Positions 1 through 13,751 are shown, counted from the stretch's first letter. The stretch is 64,000 nt of DNA from Pristionchus mayeri (GCA_036245805.1 BTRK01000001.1:35474758-35538757), one strand, 5' to 3'. Notes: generated from the sequence alone by a model not told the origin. Translations and numbers: made by a program.

Positions 1-3000
1 AGAGAAACAGACGATTACTAAATAAATAATACATATTTTAAAATAAATTTATTTAAATTTTCAATATTTTAAATATAATTAACCTGCAGAGGCTGGCAAA
101 GTCTGCGTATGCAGTCTGGAAGCACCGCTCGCTCGGTCGGTTGTCCGTGATGGGGAAAGTCGTGTGACAAGTGGCGATCTGAGAGGAAAATTCTGATTGC
201 TCTAATGCATTGCTTAGTCCCAATCCACTGTCCTGGATGCTGATCATCACTGATCAGGGAAATGGTTAACCAGTGGTTGACCAATTAGAGTGTGTTCAGC
301 TTAGGCTAACCATGGTTAACCAGTTCCCAGACCAATCAGCGACCAGTATCCTGACCAGCGAGTGGGGGAATCGTCCATCTACTAATTTGAAGAAACCAGA
401 GAAAGAGTTCGAAGAGAGTAACGCTCACATCAGCCATGTCTTCGCAGGATCGCGCGTTGACCATGAAGGCGCCATCGGCTTGACACGGACCTGCGAGATC
501 ATCCGGTCCATTTTTATTTATTAATTATAAAATAATTAAATTAGTACCTTGGGCTACGACAATCGGCGCAGTTGCAAGCAGGAAGGCGACTAACCGGGAC
601 ATCTGAAAAATTAATACAACCTTTTTTCGAAAATTAATAGAGCATTCCAAAATTGTCGATCATACAGTAAAAGTAAAGACAGAGGATACTCAAGAAATCT
701 TCGAAACTGTAGAGCAAATGTGTGCACATAGTGAGTTCTGAACCACAACTCTTCCTTACCTTACCTCAACGGCACCTAATGTGTCGGTGATAAAGATTAA
801 AGATTAAATCGTCTACGCATTTTGAGTAGGGTTCTCTTATTGGAAAATTTTTGTAGCACTTTCAGATATGTTTCATGTACATCATATAGTTCATATACAT
901 AGTGCATGTGAAACATATCTGAAAATGATAGAAAAATTTTCCAAATAACATATCTGAAAATGATAGAAAAATTTTCCAATAAGAGAACCCTAATTTTGAG
1001 TTCTCTCTCGTTGGGAATATCGACGAGAAAACATGAGGAAGGAAGTATTTTTTGCAAAGTCATTCCTAGCAAAGCAAACGAAGGCTCGGCCTCCCCGGGC
1101 CGAATATGGAGCTCGACTGGCATATCTCTTCCATCCTTTAAGGGGCGAGCCGCGATTTCTCATCTTGTTTCCATATTTGCAGAATCATGAGCTGTCTTTT
1201 CTTAAGCTGCCAGCCAGCCTAATTCTGGATTAATCAGGTGGGGACAAAGAGAGGTTGGAGGCAGAAGAAGCCTAAGATGGGTTGCATGGGTTGGGCTCTG
1301 GTAGGTTAGAGCGAGCGAGAGAGTATGCTAAATTGAGAGAGCGAAAGCGAAAGAGAGATGGGTTGATCTGTTTTCCGCTCTCGATCGGTATCAATTTTCT
1401 GCGCAAACAGAGCGCGATCAAGCTTGAGTGCCCTATCAGTAGGCAATGTCGGAATCAGTCGGAATCACATGCCGAAAGGGGAACACTTCAATGGGAGGTC
1501 GAGATTTGCCTCAGGCACTTTTCGGGATTTCAGACTTCGTTTAAACACTATCGCAATCCCTCGGCGATCTTTCACGTTTCTTTCGACCGAGTCATATCAA
1601 TTTTATCTCATATTTCCTTTGAGCACACTGCCTATTAGAAGACAATGCGGGGAACACTGCAAAATTCACTCGAAAGATGAAATAAAAATTGTGAGGATTG
1701 AGATACGCTTCACATATTATTCGACATGAAATATGGATTGCAGAACGGTCTTATCCAACGTTACAATAAACATACAATTAACAATAACCAACCATTTTAC
1801 TAGAGATAACATTTTAGGCGAAAATGCCCTCGTCTACGCCACTTTTCCTGCCACGGAAGCATTTCGAAATCATTCAGTCGTCATTTTTTCCGAATTGGGG
1901 TAATTCAGATACGCTTCAGACGTTGTTCAAGAAGTATGAGATAGGCCGTGAATGATGAAGTGGAGGCTTGCTTGAAAAAACATTAACTTCTCCATCAAAA
2001 CCGTTGGCGAGCATGTTCCTAAAAAGGCAACAGTTATAGTTGCCCACCACTGGCGGCGGATATGACAAGCACTTTGCACCCATGACTAGGGAGGGGGTCA
2101 TGGGGGTCGCCGCCGGCGTGGGCAACTATTGCAGCAGTAGCTAAACAGGCCACAACATATCACAGTAATGCCTATTATACTCATAAACTCCACGGTCACG
2201 ATATTCCCTACTAGACAGTAGAGTTTCCCACCTGCTCGCCTTGCCTTTTGAGAATGCTTGCCTTTTGCGCATAATACTAGACACAGACAGTAGTGTTGAC
2301 CAATCAGCTTTCTACTCTCCTCAATTCTCATTTTCTCTCGTTCTCTCTAACCGCCGAGAGAGCTACTAAACATGAAGGACCAGTGCAGAACTGTCTTCTC
2401 TACCAGTCAGGAACCGTCTCTCCCCCTTCTCTCCCCTCTCTCCCTCACTTACTCCCTATTCTTATCGCCCCTCGCCTCCCTCTAACCTTGAAACGCGGCG
2501 CCTTCTTACCAATCCCCGGCTGATGCCAGTTTCTCTCCTCTCACACCAATTTCCGATTTCCGGTCCCCCATATCCTTCATTTCAGCATTTCCGCCATATC
2601 CCCGCCCAGATTCCTCTAATAATTGTAGCCCCTTCATGTTATTGAGCATCGGCGCTCCATTGTTGCGTGATGAGTCATCCCTTGCATACCAGATTCGCTC
2701 TTTCTGCTTTTCGGGGCATTAGTCACTGTTATCTACCCCCACATTCTTCTCGATTACTTCCTAACCTATTGCCAGGTTGTATGTAGGGTCCTTCATAACA
2801 CTTCCCCTGCCTAGGTCGTTTTATATTTGTCGAAAGTCATCAATCCCATCGCGCCTTCCCCTCTCTTCCGTCTTCTTCCCGCTGACTCATAAACAGGCGC
2901 AAATACTATCGATGGCTCATCCTTGGAAATACTGGAAGAGAGACACTTGCCAGATCGAATATTTATTGCAATTTGTTTCTCGGTTGTAAGATGGTCTTAT

Positions 3001-4187
3001 CTGTCCGCATTACGCTTGTGTTGACCGCTTTTCTGCAAAATTTTTGCGTCCAAATTGGGTTCGAAATTCTGGATTTTGTCTTCTCGTTTCACAAACTTTC
3101 GCATACAATCGAGCTATAAAAAGTACTAAATGATTGACGGATTGCTCACTCTGCGTTTACTCCTTCTTCCAAACTAATTTGTACACATCCTCCTTGTTTG
3201 TCCCATTAATCATACAAGGAGAAAGAGAGACACATCATGTGAATTGGGGGTAGTTCTCAATGTGATAAATTCATCTTCCAATCCTTCTTGATTTTCAATT
3301 TTTAAGAACTTTTCCTGGTTTCTCTCACGGTTCCTGTAGATGGATGAAGAACAACCGAAACTTCGCGGACCGGTCGGGCGTGTGTAGAATGACGAGACGA
3401 CTATCTGAATTACGAGAATCTAGAGAGTAGACGAAATGTCCGATTTGTGATCGACCCGCACAAAATCCCCTCCAAATCCTTCCGTTTCACTGTCCTTCAC
3501 AGTGCTTTCGCTTTCATCAGAAATCCCCATTCCGCGGCGGTCTTAATGTCCTTGTAAAAGTAATTAACATACGAGAAAGGGGGAGATCATTCCTTCAACT
3601 GTCAGGGAAGAAATCAAATCGAAATGGGCTCTTGCTCTCCATTCTGAGAATTTCTTCTCTAATCTTGTTTTGAAGAAGAAACACGGCTTCTTACTAGAGA
3701 AAGAATGCTCGGAAAGAATTCTTCACGGCTTTTAGTTGGCATAATGTCAGAAACATTCTTATCATTGCTAAGGGAATCATACGTTCTTTCAGAAGTCGCA
3801 CAAATAGCTTACATAATGATTTCCTTCGCTAATCTCAGTTTCCTTTCCTCGACTCTTACTATATTGTTTCTACTATGCTCTATTTACTCTGTCATTCCCT
3901 GCTCGACCCACTTATCCAATGTTCTACAACAATTTGTTCTAGCCGTCTGGATGACGCGTGCTTCTTCCACCAACTGTATATTCTTCGATTTTCAATAATT
4001 TCCTTATCACTTAGTATCCATCTTGATATCTTAGGATCTCTTAGCATTCAGATTCATCTATCTACCATGTTCCAAGTGCTCATTGAGCATGAAATGTAAA
4101 TGTTCCATCGTAGTGGTCTGGACGCCTCCATCTCTTCAATCCCCCATGCCTATTGATCACACAGTACCAAGTTCCTAAGAAAATCAT
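1..4187. other. Intergenic region, no gene recognised
   Basis: No reading frame here joins to neighbours with splice sites or resembles a known family. The stretch holds a TGGTTAACCA-rich patch (about 262-350) that recurs near 39,200-39,280, one palindromic element (828-991), a hairpin-like CTCTCTC-rich patch (about 1,300-1,345) and long pyrimidine-rich runs (2,330-2,900). The last few hundred bases are presumably the promoter side of the downstream transporter gene, but I see no specific site. Confidence 0.5.
828..991. repeat. Palindromic MITE-like element, copy 1
   Basis: The termini are inverted: AGGGTTCTCTTATTGGAAAA at the left and its complement, TTTTCCAATAAGAGAACCCT, at the right, with internal ATATGTTTCA/TGAAACATAT arms. 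A second copy with the same ends lies at 8,635-8,763, which shows a dispersed family rather than a chance palindrome. There is no coding capacity. Confidence 0.75.
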
Positions 4188-4241
4188 CGCGATTAATTAT
4201 CATTGATTAATTATCGCGATTAATTATCGATTAATTAGCCG
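4188..4241 (+). promoter_or_regulatory. AT-rich repeats and possible trans-splice acceptor before the OATP start
   Basis: Several copies of GATTAATTATC, some with CG inside, lie directly before the start codon. The last one ends in TTAATTAG only three bases before ATG, which could serve as a spliced-leader acceptor in a nematode. The repetition is seen directly; the acceptor role is inference. Confidence 0.3.
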
Positions 4242-7200
4242 ATGGCGCGTGCCTCCACCTCCACCTCCCCCTCATGGCGTCCCTCCCTCAACATATTCGT
4301 CGGCCTGATGCTACTTGTCATCGCCATTCAGGTTCAGTTTTCATTAATTAAGTTTTTAAAATTTTTTTTAGTATGAAGACGAGATACGATCCCTGACCAC
4401 AAAAGTTTCTGCTTTCGTAGCACCTGCGAAACTCATTTAATTTCTCATCCTTTAATTTGTCGAGATTGAAACATATCACGCGTGTCGCGTAAGATTCGAA
4501 TAAACCATGGTACATTGGAAAAGTCGAAATTGGGATCTGTGCAATTTTGGACAGCCCATATGGTCACTCAACAGAAACCATGAAGTTTTGTTCCATATCT
4601 CCATCATCGACGATGTGAGACAACGTCAAAGTCGACGGCTATCGAAATCTGCCGACTTTGGAGCCTCGATGCTCAGCCCACAGGTGGTCTGATGGCCCGT
4701 TTTAAAAAGCAAATCTGCTCCAAATTTCCAGGAGAATACGCTTGTGCTAATGGTTCATCGATAAGATTATTATTATTTTCTTAAATCGATTAAAATAATT
4801 GAATTTTACATCAATTTCGTACCGAAGCTGGTTTTTAGCTCAGTCGATAGAGCTCGAAAAGACGCATCGAATGGTATGCTGAATGCATATGCAACTCGCG
4901 CACTAAAGATGTCGAAATCGCAAATTTAGATTGTCACTCACCCCCATTCAGGCATTGTGACCATCTGGCTGCCCCCCCCCTCGACTTTTGATCTACCTTC
5001 CCATCTCACCCGTACGGCTGATTTGCTTTCGTTTTCGGTATCATGAAGTTCCAACTGATTTCACTCCTTTTATTGGATAATAAAATAAAGATCCCGCTCC
5101 CTCTATCGCAGCTAAGAAAACAATCATTCCACTCCTGTTATTGAGCACAGCAATCGCATAAAATGAGCCGAATTTCAACACAAGTCTTGAGTTTCGGCAG
5201 ACACTCAACATCGCCAGTGCCCTCGGGGAGTGAATTCCCTCACTTTTATTGATGCGGAGCGTTCAACTACTTGTTCGTTTAGTCAGATGCGCCAACTAAT
5301 AAGAAGACTACGGACAAACATCCTAGGAACGGTGTCGACGCACTTCGCGCGCCGTCGAGTTAATTTGGGCTATCACTCGTCGATAAGCGCCGGGGTGATT
5401 CAGTTGTAAAATCCATCCCCGAAGTATTCAGGGCATCATTAAAAAATAGCAAAAGGAAATTAAAACTGAACAGATTCGAACCTGCGGCGATAGGGCAATG
5501 CGTTCGGAACACAACCCGTCAGCTATCGGTGCACATAGGCGAAGGCTCTCGCTAGATGTAGAGTAATAGATCGAAAGGCGAGACTGATTGCCAGAGAGTT
5601 AAACAGGGGAAAATGTAAATCTAATTTTGCGATTTTGACATCTTTAGTGCGCGAGTTGCATATGCATTCAGCATACCATTCGATGCGTCTTTTCGAGCTC
5701 TATCGATTGAGCTAAAAACCAGCTTCGGTACGAAATTGATGTAAAACTCAATTATTTTAATCGATTTAAGAAAATACTAATAATGTTATCGATGAACCAT
5801 TAGCACAGGCGTATTCTCCTGGAAATTTGGAGCAGATTCGCTTTTTAAAACGGGCCATCAGACCCCCTGGGGGCTGAGCATTGTGGCTCCAAAGTCGGCA
5901 GATTTCGATAGCCGTCGAATTTGACGTCGTCTCACATGGTCGATGATGGAGATATGGAACAAAACTTCATGGTTTCTGTTGAGGGGTCATATGAACTACC
6001 AGAAAACGCTCACAGATACAGGGCTCAAAAAATGTACCAGGCTGTTCACAATTCTATTCAATTCTAACGCGACACGCGTGATATAGTTTCGATTATTTTT
6101 CATTGTTTGTTTCATTCTTTCAACAAACTTCGAACAAAACGATAATAAATGAAGAGACAATTAGATGAATATCGAAAGAAATTATTGATTCGAGATATTG
6201 GTTCACACTCTTTGCCTCGACCGTTATAGTTGCAAGAGAGCTATGCTACGAAGAGACTGTATTAGCGTTTCACGAACTTTGTTAACTCTTCCCTTCCAGG
6301 GTTGCTACCTCGGGTATGTCGTGGGCATGCTGACTACACTGGAGAAGAGGTTCGCATTTTTCTCAAAATTTAGCAATCACTTTACCATCATCCTTGAGTG
6401 ATTGTGTAAGTAGTAACTATGAGCAGTTCAGAAAATCATGCCTGAACTGCTCATAGTTACTGCTTGTATCTGCTACGAATGTATTACTCAATAATTTACA
6501 TCTTATTTCTTTTTTTCCAGATTCGGCATCTCCTCCTCTCCCTCCGGTGCTCTTCTCTCCATCTACGATGTGGGTCACACGGTGGCCATCCTGGCAGTAG
6601 GATGGTTCGGAGAGAAGGCGCACCAGCCGAGGATTACAGGAATCGGTGAGCGAAACTAGGATGAGAACAATTTAGAACTTGGTGATTTACTTTACTTCTC
6701 ACGATTTCTGAATTTGAATGAACATCTCATTAGATCACATCTTCTACAAAGAAGTTGAACAGGGAGAATAATCATGATCGTATGGATACATCTGTCAAAA
6801 CTACCAATCGTGATAATTCAAAGATCACCTATCCCAGGTGTTCTCCTCTCCGCCCTCTCCATGTTCCTCCTCGCCTTGCCTGCTCTCTGCTTCGGGACCG
6901 TGCCCGATGATGAATTCCACGAGGAGAAATACAAAGTAATCATGTTTTATTGTATAAATTATTTAAATAGAATACGTATTTGAAGCCAAAAAACGGGGGA
7001 AAGTAATATTTTGCAGCTGCTTTACATCGAGGATTCCAAGTGCGACTCAACTCGCTTCATCACAGACAACGGGGACTGCCGGAGGGAGAAGACTGGTGTG
7101 TTTTTCAGTTCAAAACTAAATTATTTTTCGAGATCTGTTCACTACTAGATGATTTCACGCGTTTATTGGGTATTGATTCATTGATTTTATACAGAGAAGA

Positions 7201-8323
7201 ATGTGCAACGACTAGTCTGGAACTGAACATTCTCATGCATCCTTACCTCTGTAGTACGTCACTGCCTGCGGTCTCAGACAAAAAAAAATGTGTTCATTCA
7301 CTAAATTGTGGCAGACAAGTTGCCGTCACAGTTCTCAAGCTGCATGATCTCATCTTGATAACTGCAGAGCACACGACAGCCCTGGTGCTCCTCTCGGTCG
7401 GGCAGCTACTGGCCGGCATCTTCTCGGCGCCCTTCAACACACTCGCGTGAGTTGATTCTTTCTTTAAAATATATTTAGAAAAGGCTTATCGATAGCAAGA
7501 GACGTTTAAAGACTTCGATATAGGAATTGTTATGCCATATAAGTGCAAATGATATATGAAAAAATGCAAAAAGTTAAGTTCTTTTCGCGCTCGAAAAAAA
7601 TGTAAATTATCTCCCTTGACATTCAATTCACGCCTTGCAGCTACGTCTTCATCGACAACAACATCGAGGATCGGCGGAGGTCGCCATTCATTCTAGGTAG
7701 ACTCTTGTTCCTTTCCCTTCCTTTTTAAATTTGCCTGGCATGCCAATAATTTCAAATTTACAATAGTCGAGTGCTCAAATATGACGGGGACCCACAAGTT
7801 CTTTATTCGACCATTTAAATCTCCTTAATCATGATTGGCCCTTACATAATCGAGTCCTACGAGCATAACCTATTCCAAAGATCAAAGATCATTTCAGGAC
7901 TGCTCACTTCGATGTACGCCTTCGGGCCTGCATTCGGATTCGCGCTCTCCGCAGGCTTCAACCAATTCTACGCCACTCTGGGAACATGTGAGCTTCATCT
8001 AGTAAAATGTCTCTTCTCGTGTTTTGGAAAGGAATCGAAAATCACTAATCTGATTCATCGTCAAAATTCAAAGCTATTTAGTTTATGTTTTTAGCCAAAA
8101 AATCTATCGCCGATCATTCCGATGGAAAGAAAATGCATTTTGAGCATTCTATGAAACACTATTATATTCCATTGATGTTGAAAGATCGGGATCTTTTTTA
8201 CCGTTCCATATTTTCGCAAAATTACAGCCCCTACCGGTCTCGTTCCATCCGACGAGGAATGGCTGGGTGCGTGGTGGCTGGGATTCGTCGTCTGCGGGGT
8301 ACTGTAGTCGACTCTTTATCGAC

Positions 8324-8367
<44 letters not shown>

Positions 8368-11300
8368 CGGGCACGTAGAATGTGAGAAATTAAGAAACAA
8401 AAAAGCGGATTATCGAATTCCAGGTGCTGTACCTCCTCGCAGCATTGCCCTTCTTCTTCTTCCCGCGGACTTACATCGAGGAGCGAGGGGTGGGCGCGCT
8501 TCTTTCTCCAATTTATGCTGGCTTTCCAGTCGACGAAACTTCTCATTCTGTTCATGGCACGATCACAACTGTTTGTTGAAATGAAACATTTCTCAAGGCC
8601 TCACAGTGTATCTTGAGAGAATGAGTTCAAGACCAGGGTTCTCCTATTGGAAAATTTTTGTATCATGTTCAGATACGTCTCGTGTGCACTATATAGTTCA
8701 TATGTGTATTGAACATGATACATATCTGAACATGATACAAAAACTTCCCTCTAAGACAACCCTATTCAAGATACGCCGAAGCAATAAATTTCTTTTCTGT
8801 ATGCTCTCTAGCCAGTCAGAGAAGCGATCGAGCATACAACATATGTTTTTCGACAAGCACAGAATGAAGAGATGACCATCAATGACAAAAAAATTTACTT
8901 AATAATCTATTTTACAGATGGAGCTGCAGGCTCTGCGGCACAAGGGCGAGAACAAGCCGACGCTGCCGCCCTTCGAGGAGGAGACCGAGCAGTCGGGCTG
9001 TGCGAGATTGAAGGAGAGCATGAGGGGTGAGTTAGCAGATTACTAATAATTAATTAATACATACCACTTTAAATTGATCCCAAAGAGAATGTGAACAATT
9101 CGAATGACCGGTGAAATTTTAGAATTGAGAAAAATAGCCACGCTATCGCCAATTACCATACGGTTCGCTTTGCAGATGAGTTTCCCACAGTATCCACTAG
9201 TTAAACATTCAAACAAAAACTGAAATTGACACTGGCAAAGTCCTTCCCCCACCGAGACGATGAACATCAAAGATCACTTCAGACTTCCCGCTGGTAGTCG
9301 GCGACCTTCTGCGAAATCCAGTCTACGTCACCATGGTGCTGGGATGGATGTTCGGCTCCTACCTCATAGCAGGTATCGTGCTAAACGCTTTTCAATACAA
9401 TATTCGCCCAAAAGACGCGTTCTTAATATTCGCTCAACTCTTCCTTGACAAATTTACGACACTGCTAATGAAAAAATCAGTTTTGAGTTCTTATCAGTTT
9501 CTTCGTTATCCCCGCGAAGTAGTAAAGCTAGAGATAGTTCTTCAGTACCCTCTTAAAAGTTCAAAGATCATATCTCACATCAGGATACGGCACCTACCTG
9601 CCCAAATACATCGAAACGCAGTTCGGCCGATCAGCGAGCATGGCTGATCTCTATGCCGGTAACCAATTAGTAATATAACAAAGGCAATCGATTACGAGGG
9701 AAAATGAAATGATCCTACTAGAATGGATTTTCTCTAGTTCTCTTTCAACAGCTTCGATTAACTTGGGTATAGCTTCGAACGAACTTAATTTCTTTCTGTC
9801 CAGTCAGAGCAGCGAGAGAGCAGGCAGACTGAAGAGAGTCAGGTCGTGCTCTGTCTCATTTAATCATTCGCAGGCATCATATCGATCGGCGCAGTTGCTT
9901 CTGCGACAGCAATCGGTGGCTGGGTGCTGTCCCGCTCCAACGTTGGTAAGAAAGTACCATAGTAGGAGTTATCACATATTTGTAACGACCATGTTGATGT
10001 TTGTCCGGGATTGTGCAGAAGCGCCAGAAAGTTCAACATGGTTTTGGAATATGAAAATGGCTTCCGAAATGGTGCCGTTAGCATTTTAATTTTTTTCTTG
10101 ACAAATTTTTATCTAATTATCAAATATTCAATCATTCTATGATGCGGTGTCGTTCTAACAAGTCTTTTATTTTAATTATTAGATGAATATTAAAAAATAT
10201 GCATATTAAAGGTCCTCGAGCCGCCATTCTCCTTCTACTCGGCTCGTGGGTCATCGTCTTTGCATCTTATCTCTCAGGTTGGTTATTTATGTATTTATTT
10301 TTATTTGTTAAATATGTTTAAATCTCTATTTACCATCGCAGTGTGACCCAGGTGAGCAATTTTTAGCACAAACTGCCAGACTTATGTTTTACGCCTCATT
10401 GTATTGGCCCCATTGTAATCAAGTTCGTTATTTCAACAAATGGTCGAAAAAGTAAAAAAAATACAAAATTACTTTTCATGAAAATAGTTCATCAGGCATG
10501 CTATTCTCCTGCCAGCAACCCTCGATTCACGGTCTGGAGCATGTTGAGCATATGGACAGGTATATTTTTTTTACTATTATTGCTTATTTATTTTCAAAAA
10601 TAATTATCTATTTAGCTGGAACTTCAACTCGATACAAACCTGCTCCTCACACTGTCAGTGCGATGCAGGTCAGATTATCATTCAATAGCTCTGAAATTCA
10701 TTCATTTTTAGATTAAGAATTAAAATACTTATAACAATATGCAAAAAAAGGATTTCGGTTGACTGGAATAGTAATTATTTTGATGATTGATCAGATTTTA
10801 TGTATCATAGTAGTTCAAAAAGGTTTGGCGAAAAGCGGAAACTCCAGACTGAACCCGCCCAAATTGAAACTAGCCTTGCATTTTTCACCGATCTGTACCA
10901 TTTCTTGTAGTTGACTAGGTTCAAATACATTTCCCCAATTGCAGTCACTCACTTCGATCCGATCAACTTCGACGGCATCAACTACTTCTCGCCGTGCCAT
11001 GCAGGCTGCCGATACTATGCGGATAATCAGGTTTTGATCTACCTTTTCCCTATTTTAAGTCATTATGCTTACATTGAGAAATTACAGAAAAAAAATGACA
11101 ATAATATTCTCTAGAAATGTAAAAGCGATTGAAATGGAAATAATCTCTCTGACCGATGATGTGACACAAAATTATGTGATTCCTTTATTATAATACGCTT
11201 TAGCATATCCTATCATTGCGAGAGTAAACCTTGTATGATGCATCATCAACTCTTTCAACTTGTATGATACATCATCAAGACAAGGACCTAACATCCCGGC

Positions 11301-13235
11301 CTATCTCCTCATGTACAGGAAATAAATTATTTGATTTGATTTGATTTGACTTGATTTGATTTGATCAATAACCCGGCTTATTGAGTGGCGCAACTGTGAC
11401 TGCTTCAACAGCGCCGATGCCTACCACGGAGTCATCCATGAGGACTGCACCCTGTCGCTGATCGGGTGAGCATCTTCACGAGCTCAAAAAAACCTCAACA
11501 ATTTTCGATGCTTTAGAAAATTTTAGAAAATTTTAGATTAGATACTCAAAAAGGGATTAAACTAATTTTAAGTAATAATAGTTACATTCTTATGAGCATT
11601 CCATCACATATCTGTCAAATAATGGACGGTACATTACTCATCGGTTATGTTTTCTATGCCGGAAACTTCTTTGATTAAACGGAAAATGTGGGAATACAGA
11701 CGTGAAGTCTGCACCCTGTCGCTTATCGGGTGAGAGGATTGTGGATCTGACTCCTCCCTTTATCAAAATGGGCAGCACATCTCTAATATCCAAATTAATA
11801 TCGCCACATATGCGATTGAAATCTCCCTTTCTCACTATGTCGCGAGGATAACTCACAAATCATTTGGATGAATCCATTGAATTGATCTGAAATAGAAGTG
11901 AAATTCCTTGCAGCTACATCATCGTCATGTTCGTTGGGCTCTTCCTCGGCAACCTCTTCTTCATGACCACCATGATGATCGTGCTGAGGTGAGCAACACT
12001 TTTAACAGGGGATACTTCGTGATCTCCTGCAATCCCAGTATCAAATACCTTTACATTTACGCCGTCATTCTTGTCATGGCTTGTGTCCTTCCGTACGGTT
12101 TCCCCAAGAATTAGAAGCGTCATTTTAATGCGGAGTGAAATGGCAACACCTTCCAGTTGAAAAATTGGGTCTTACGTTTTGCATGATAATTGATCTGAAA
12201 AAAATGCGACTGATTTGAGTTTCGCACATTCTATAAAAGGAAATAATGAACCTTCCATTGCTGGTTTTGAACGTCGCAGTCGAACTAGAAAATCAATAAT
12301 CAATAATTCATTATTTCCCAGATCCGTCTACGACGATCAGAAAGTGATCGCGCTCTCCTTTGCCTCGTGCATTACGAACATGCTCGGTACGTCTTCCCTC
12401 TCTAGATTTCGATGAGCGCTTTCTTTACCCGTTGAGCTGCTAGAGTATGCTTAGAATGAATACCGTGAGTTAGCTTCTGAAATCTTCGCAAAATCTTCGA
12501 TTCTTTATAATTTTTTCTCATATTTTCTAACTGGAGATGGAGAAAGTGCTGAAAAAAACGACTCATCAATAAAGAGGCAATTACTGAATGCCTCTGTAGG
12601 TTTCATTCCCGCGCCTCTCCTTCTTGGCTGGCTCATCGACAAGTCGTGCATTCTGTGGCACTCGACGTGTCCGGACTGTAAGTTACCGTAACCTTCAGTT
12701 ACCGCAATTATGCTTGAAGTACCAGAGAGAGCTATGCCTGTTGAAGACTAAAATTCGCGCTAAGCACTCAAACTGCACTGAGGATAAATAGGGCTATAGT
12801 TTCCAAAATACTAAATTTTGCCATCGTTTGCTCAAAAAAAACGTCAAAGTTTGCGAGATCATCATATGTTTCATATAGATAGGAACTTCAAAAGCTTGTC
12901 ACGTCAATGATAACATCTGAATTTGTTTGAAAAAATATCACATTTCCAGCGCCGGGAAATTGCGTAATTTACGACAATGAGAAGTTCCGAATCGGATTCC
13001 ACGCATCGAATGCTGGATTGCAATTACTTGCCGTGAGTTTTTTTTCAGTGCAAATGATCAGAGAGTAAATTTTCATTAGCATAAGTGAGCATGGCTTTTG
13101 ATGTTTTTTTAGACATAATAATGCTCAAGATACTTTTGAATTAAGTTAATTTCGTTCCAGGTAATTTCGGTCTTCGCTTGCTGGCTCTTCTCGAGGAAGC
13201 AGCAGTTCCCCGAAGAGGAGGACGTCGAGGAGTGA
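4242..13235 (+). CDS. Organic anion transporting polypeptide (OATP/SLCO family), 24 exons
   Basis: Predicted 624-aa, 12-helix plasma-membrane transporter for amphipathic organic anions. Exons: 4242-4331, 6300-6349, 6521-6645, 6838-6935, 7017-7095, 7368-7446, 7641-7696, 7898-7987, 8228-8298, 8424-8489, 8918-9026, 9283-9372, 9584-9658, 9874-9945, 10212-10277, 10496-10559, 10616-10668, 10945-11030, 11386-11465, 11914-11988, 12322-12386, 12600-12677, 12950-13032, 13161-13235. All phases agree and no stop interrupts. Family marks: TLEKRFGI near residue 45, the OATP signature with GAWWLGF near residues 235-241, FLPKY-like LPKYIETQFG, a Cys-rich Kazal-like outer loop (about residues 408-498) with SPCHAGC, and PAPLLLGWLID near the end. 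The length is normal for the family. The acceptors at 10,211 (AAG) and 11,385 (GAG) are unusual. Intron 1 holds a 1.6-kb foldback element. The substrate cannot be told from sequence. Confidence 0.93.
4462..6094. repeat. Foldback element with ~470-bp inverted arms in intron 1 of the OATP gene
   Basis: Arms at about 4,462-4,935 and 5,617-6,094 are imperfect reverse complements, sharing for example CACGCGTGTCGCG/CGCGACACGCGTG at the outer ends and ATGCATATGCAACTCGCGCA and its complement at the inner ends. The ~680-bp spacer shows no coding frame. It has the architecture of a non-autonomous terminal-inverted-repeat transposon. Confidence 0.8.
6412..6461. repeat. Perfect 20-bp hairpin in OATP intron 2
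   Basis: AGTAACTATGAGCAGTTCAG is followed after 10 bases by its exact reverse complement. The stem is shorter than a typical microRNA precursor. It is probably the remnant of a small palindromic element. Confidence 0.7.
8327..8365. repeat. (TC)n microsatellite
   Basis: About 19 uninterrupted TC units lie inside the OATP intron after the exon carrying the GAWWLGF signature. Confidence 0.95.
8635..8763. repeat. Palindromic MITE-like element, copy 2
   Basis: It begins AGGGTTCTCCTATTGGAAAA and ends in the near complement AGACAACCCT, matching the element at 828-991. It sits in an OATP intron (8,490-8,917). Confidence 0.7.
11708..11735 (+). repeat. Intronic copy of an exon end plus its splice donor
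   Basis: This stretch repeats, with one mismatch, the last ~20 bases of the OATP exon ending at 11,465 together with its GGGTGAG donor. It lies 250 bases downstream in the following intron. It is a local partial duplication that leaves a decoy donor without an exon. Confidence 0.7.
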
Positions 13236-13330
13236 TGCAAGTCTAGAATATGACGTCGTCATCATCGAAAGCGTCACGATAACGATGACATGGTCATTTA
13301 CGTCCTCGCCGGTCATCTAAACCACCGTAT

Positions 13331-13488
13331 TCCGTACTAGGATGATCACAGTTGGATGATAACCAACAATTAACTCTTTTGAAGAATTACACAGTATGTT
13401 CCTAAACTGCCAGAAATCATCTGCGAAAATAGCGCAGAATGGTAAAATATTTGGTTGTCATCCGACGGTGATCATCCGACGTACTGTC
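13331..13488. repeat. MITE of the ACTAGG...GGATGATCA family, 3' UTR of the OATP gene
   Basis: The ends GTACTAGGATGATCAC and its counterpart GTGATCATCCGACGTAC are inverted, with inner TTGGATGATAACCAA facing TTGGTTGTCATCCGA. The same ends recur at 18,948, 30,855, 33,215 and 63,149. Confidence 0.7.
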
Positions 13489-13552
13489 CCTTTTTCATAT
13501 CCAGATCAATCCATTCCTTCCCGAAACAGACTCGTATTTTGAACTTATTTGT

Positions 13553-13671
13553 TAGTAGAGTTCAAGAAACGATACCACGATCTCTTCATTCTATCCACCC
13601 TCTCACCACTTGACCGATCGAAAGAGTGTGGCAAGTGAGGAGGTTGTGGTATCGTTTCTCTAACTCTACTA
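13553..13671. repeat. Palindromic element with TAGTAGAGTT ends
   Basis: TAGTAGAGTT at the left matches AACTCTACTA at the right, with a longer stem including GAAACGATACCAC and GTGGTATCGTTTC. A relative with the same outer ends occurs at 55,601-55,710. It falls in the putative 3' UTR of the OATP gene. Confidence 0.75.
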
Positions 13672-13751
13672 GTTAGTAATTATTGCTCGGTTCCCAAAGA
13701 AACTCATCCCATTCTGCATGCTTTTGCTATCTGTTGATCTCGTTCCAAATG

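Noticed and set aside
5468..5545. Possible tRNA gene on the minus strand inside the OATP intron-1 foldback
   Set aside because: Box B (GGTTCGAATC) is good, but the T stem pairs badly and there is no matching acceptor stem. At most it is a tRNA-derived relic.
6412..6461. microRNA precursor
   Set aside because: The stem is only 20 bp with a perfect match and a 10-base loop, too short for a typical precursor, and perfect palindromes from small repeats are common in this window.
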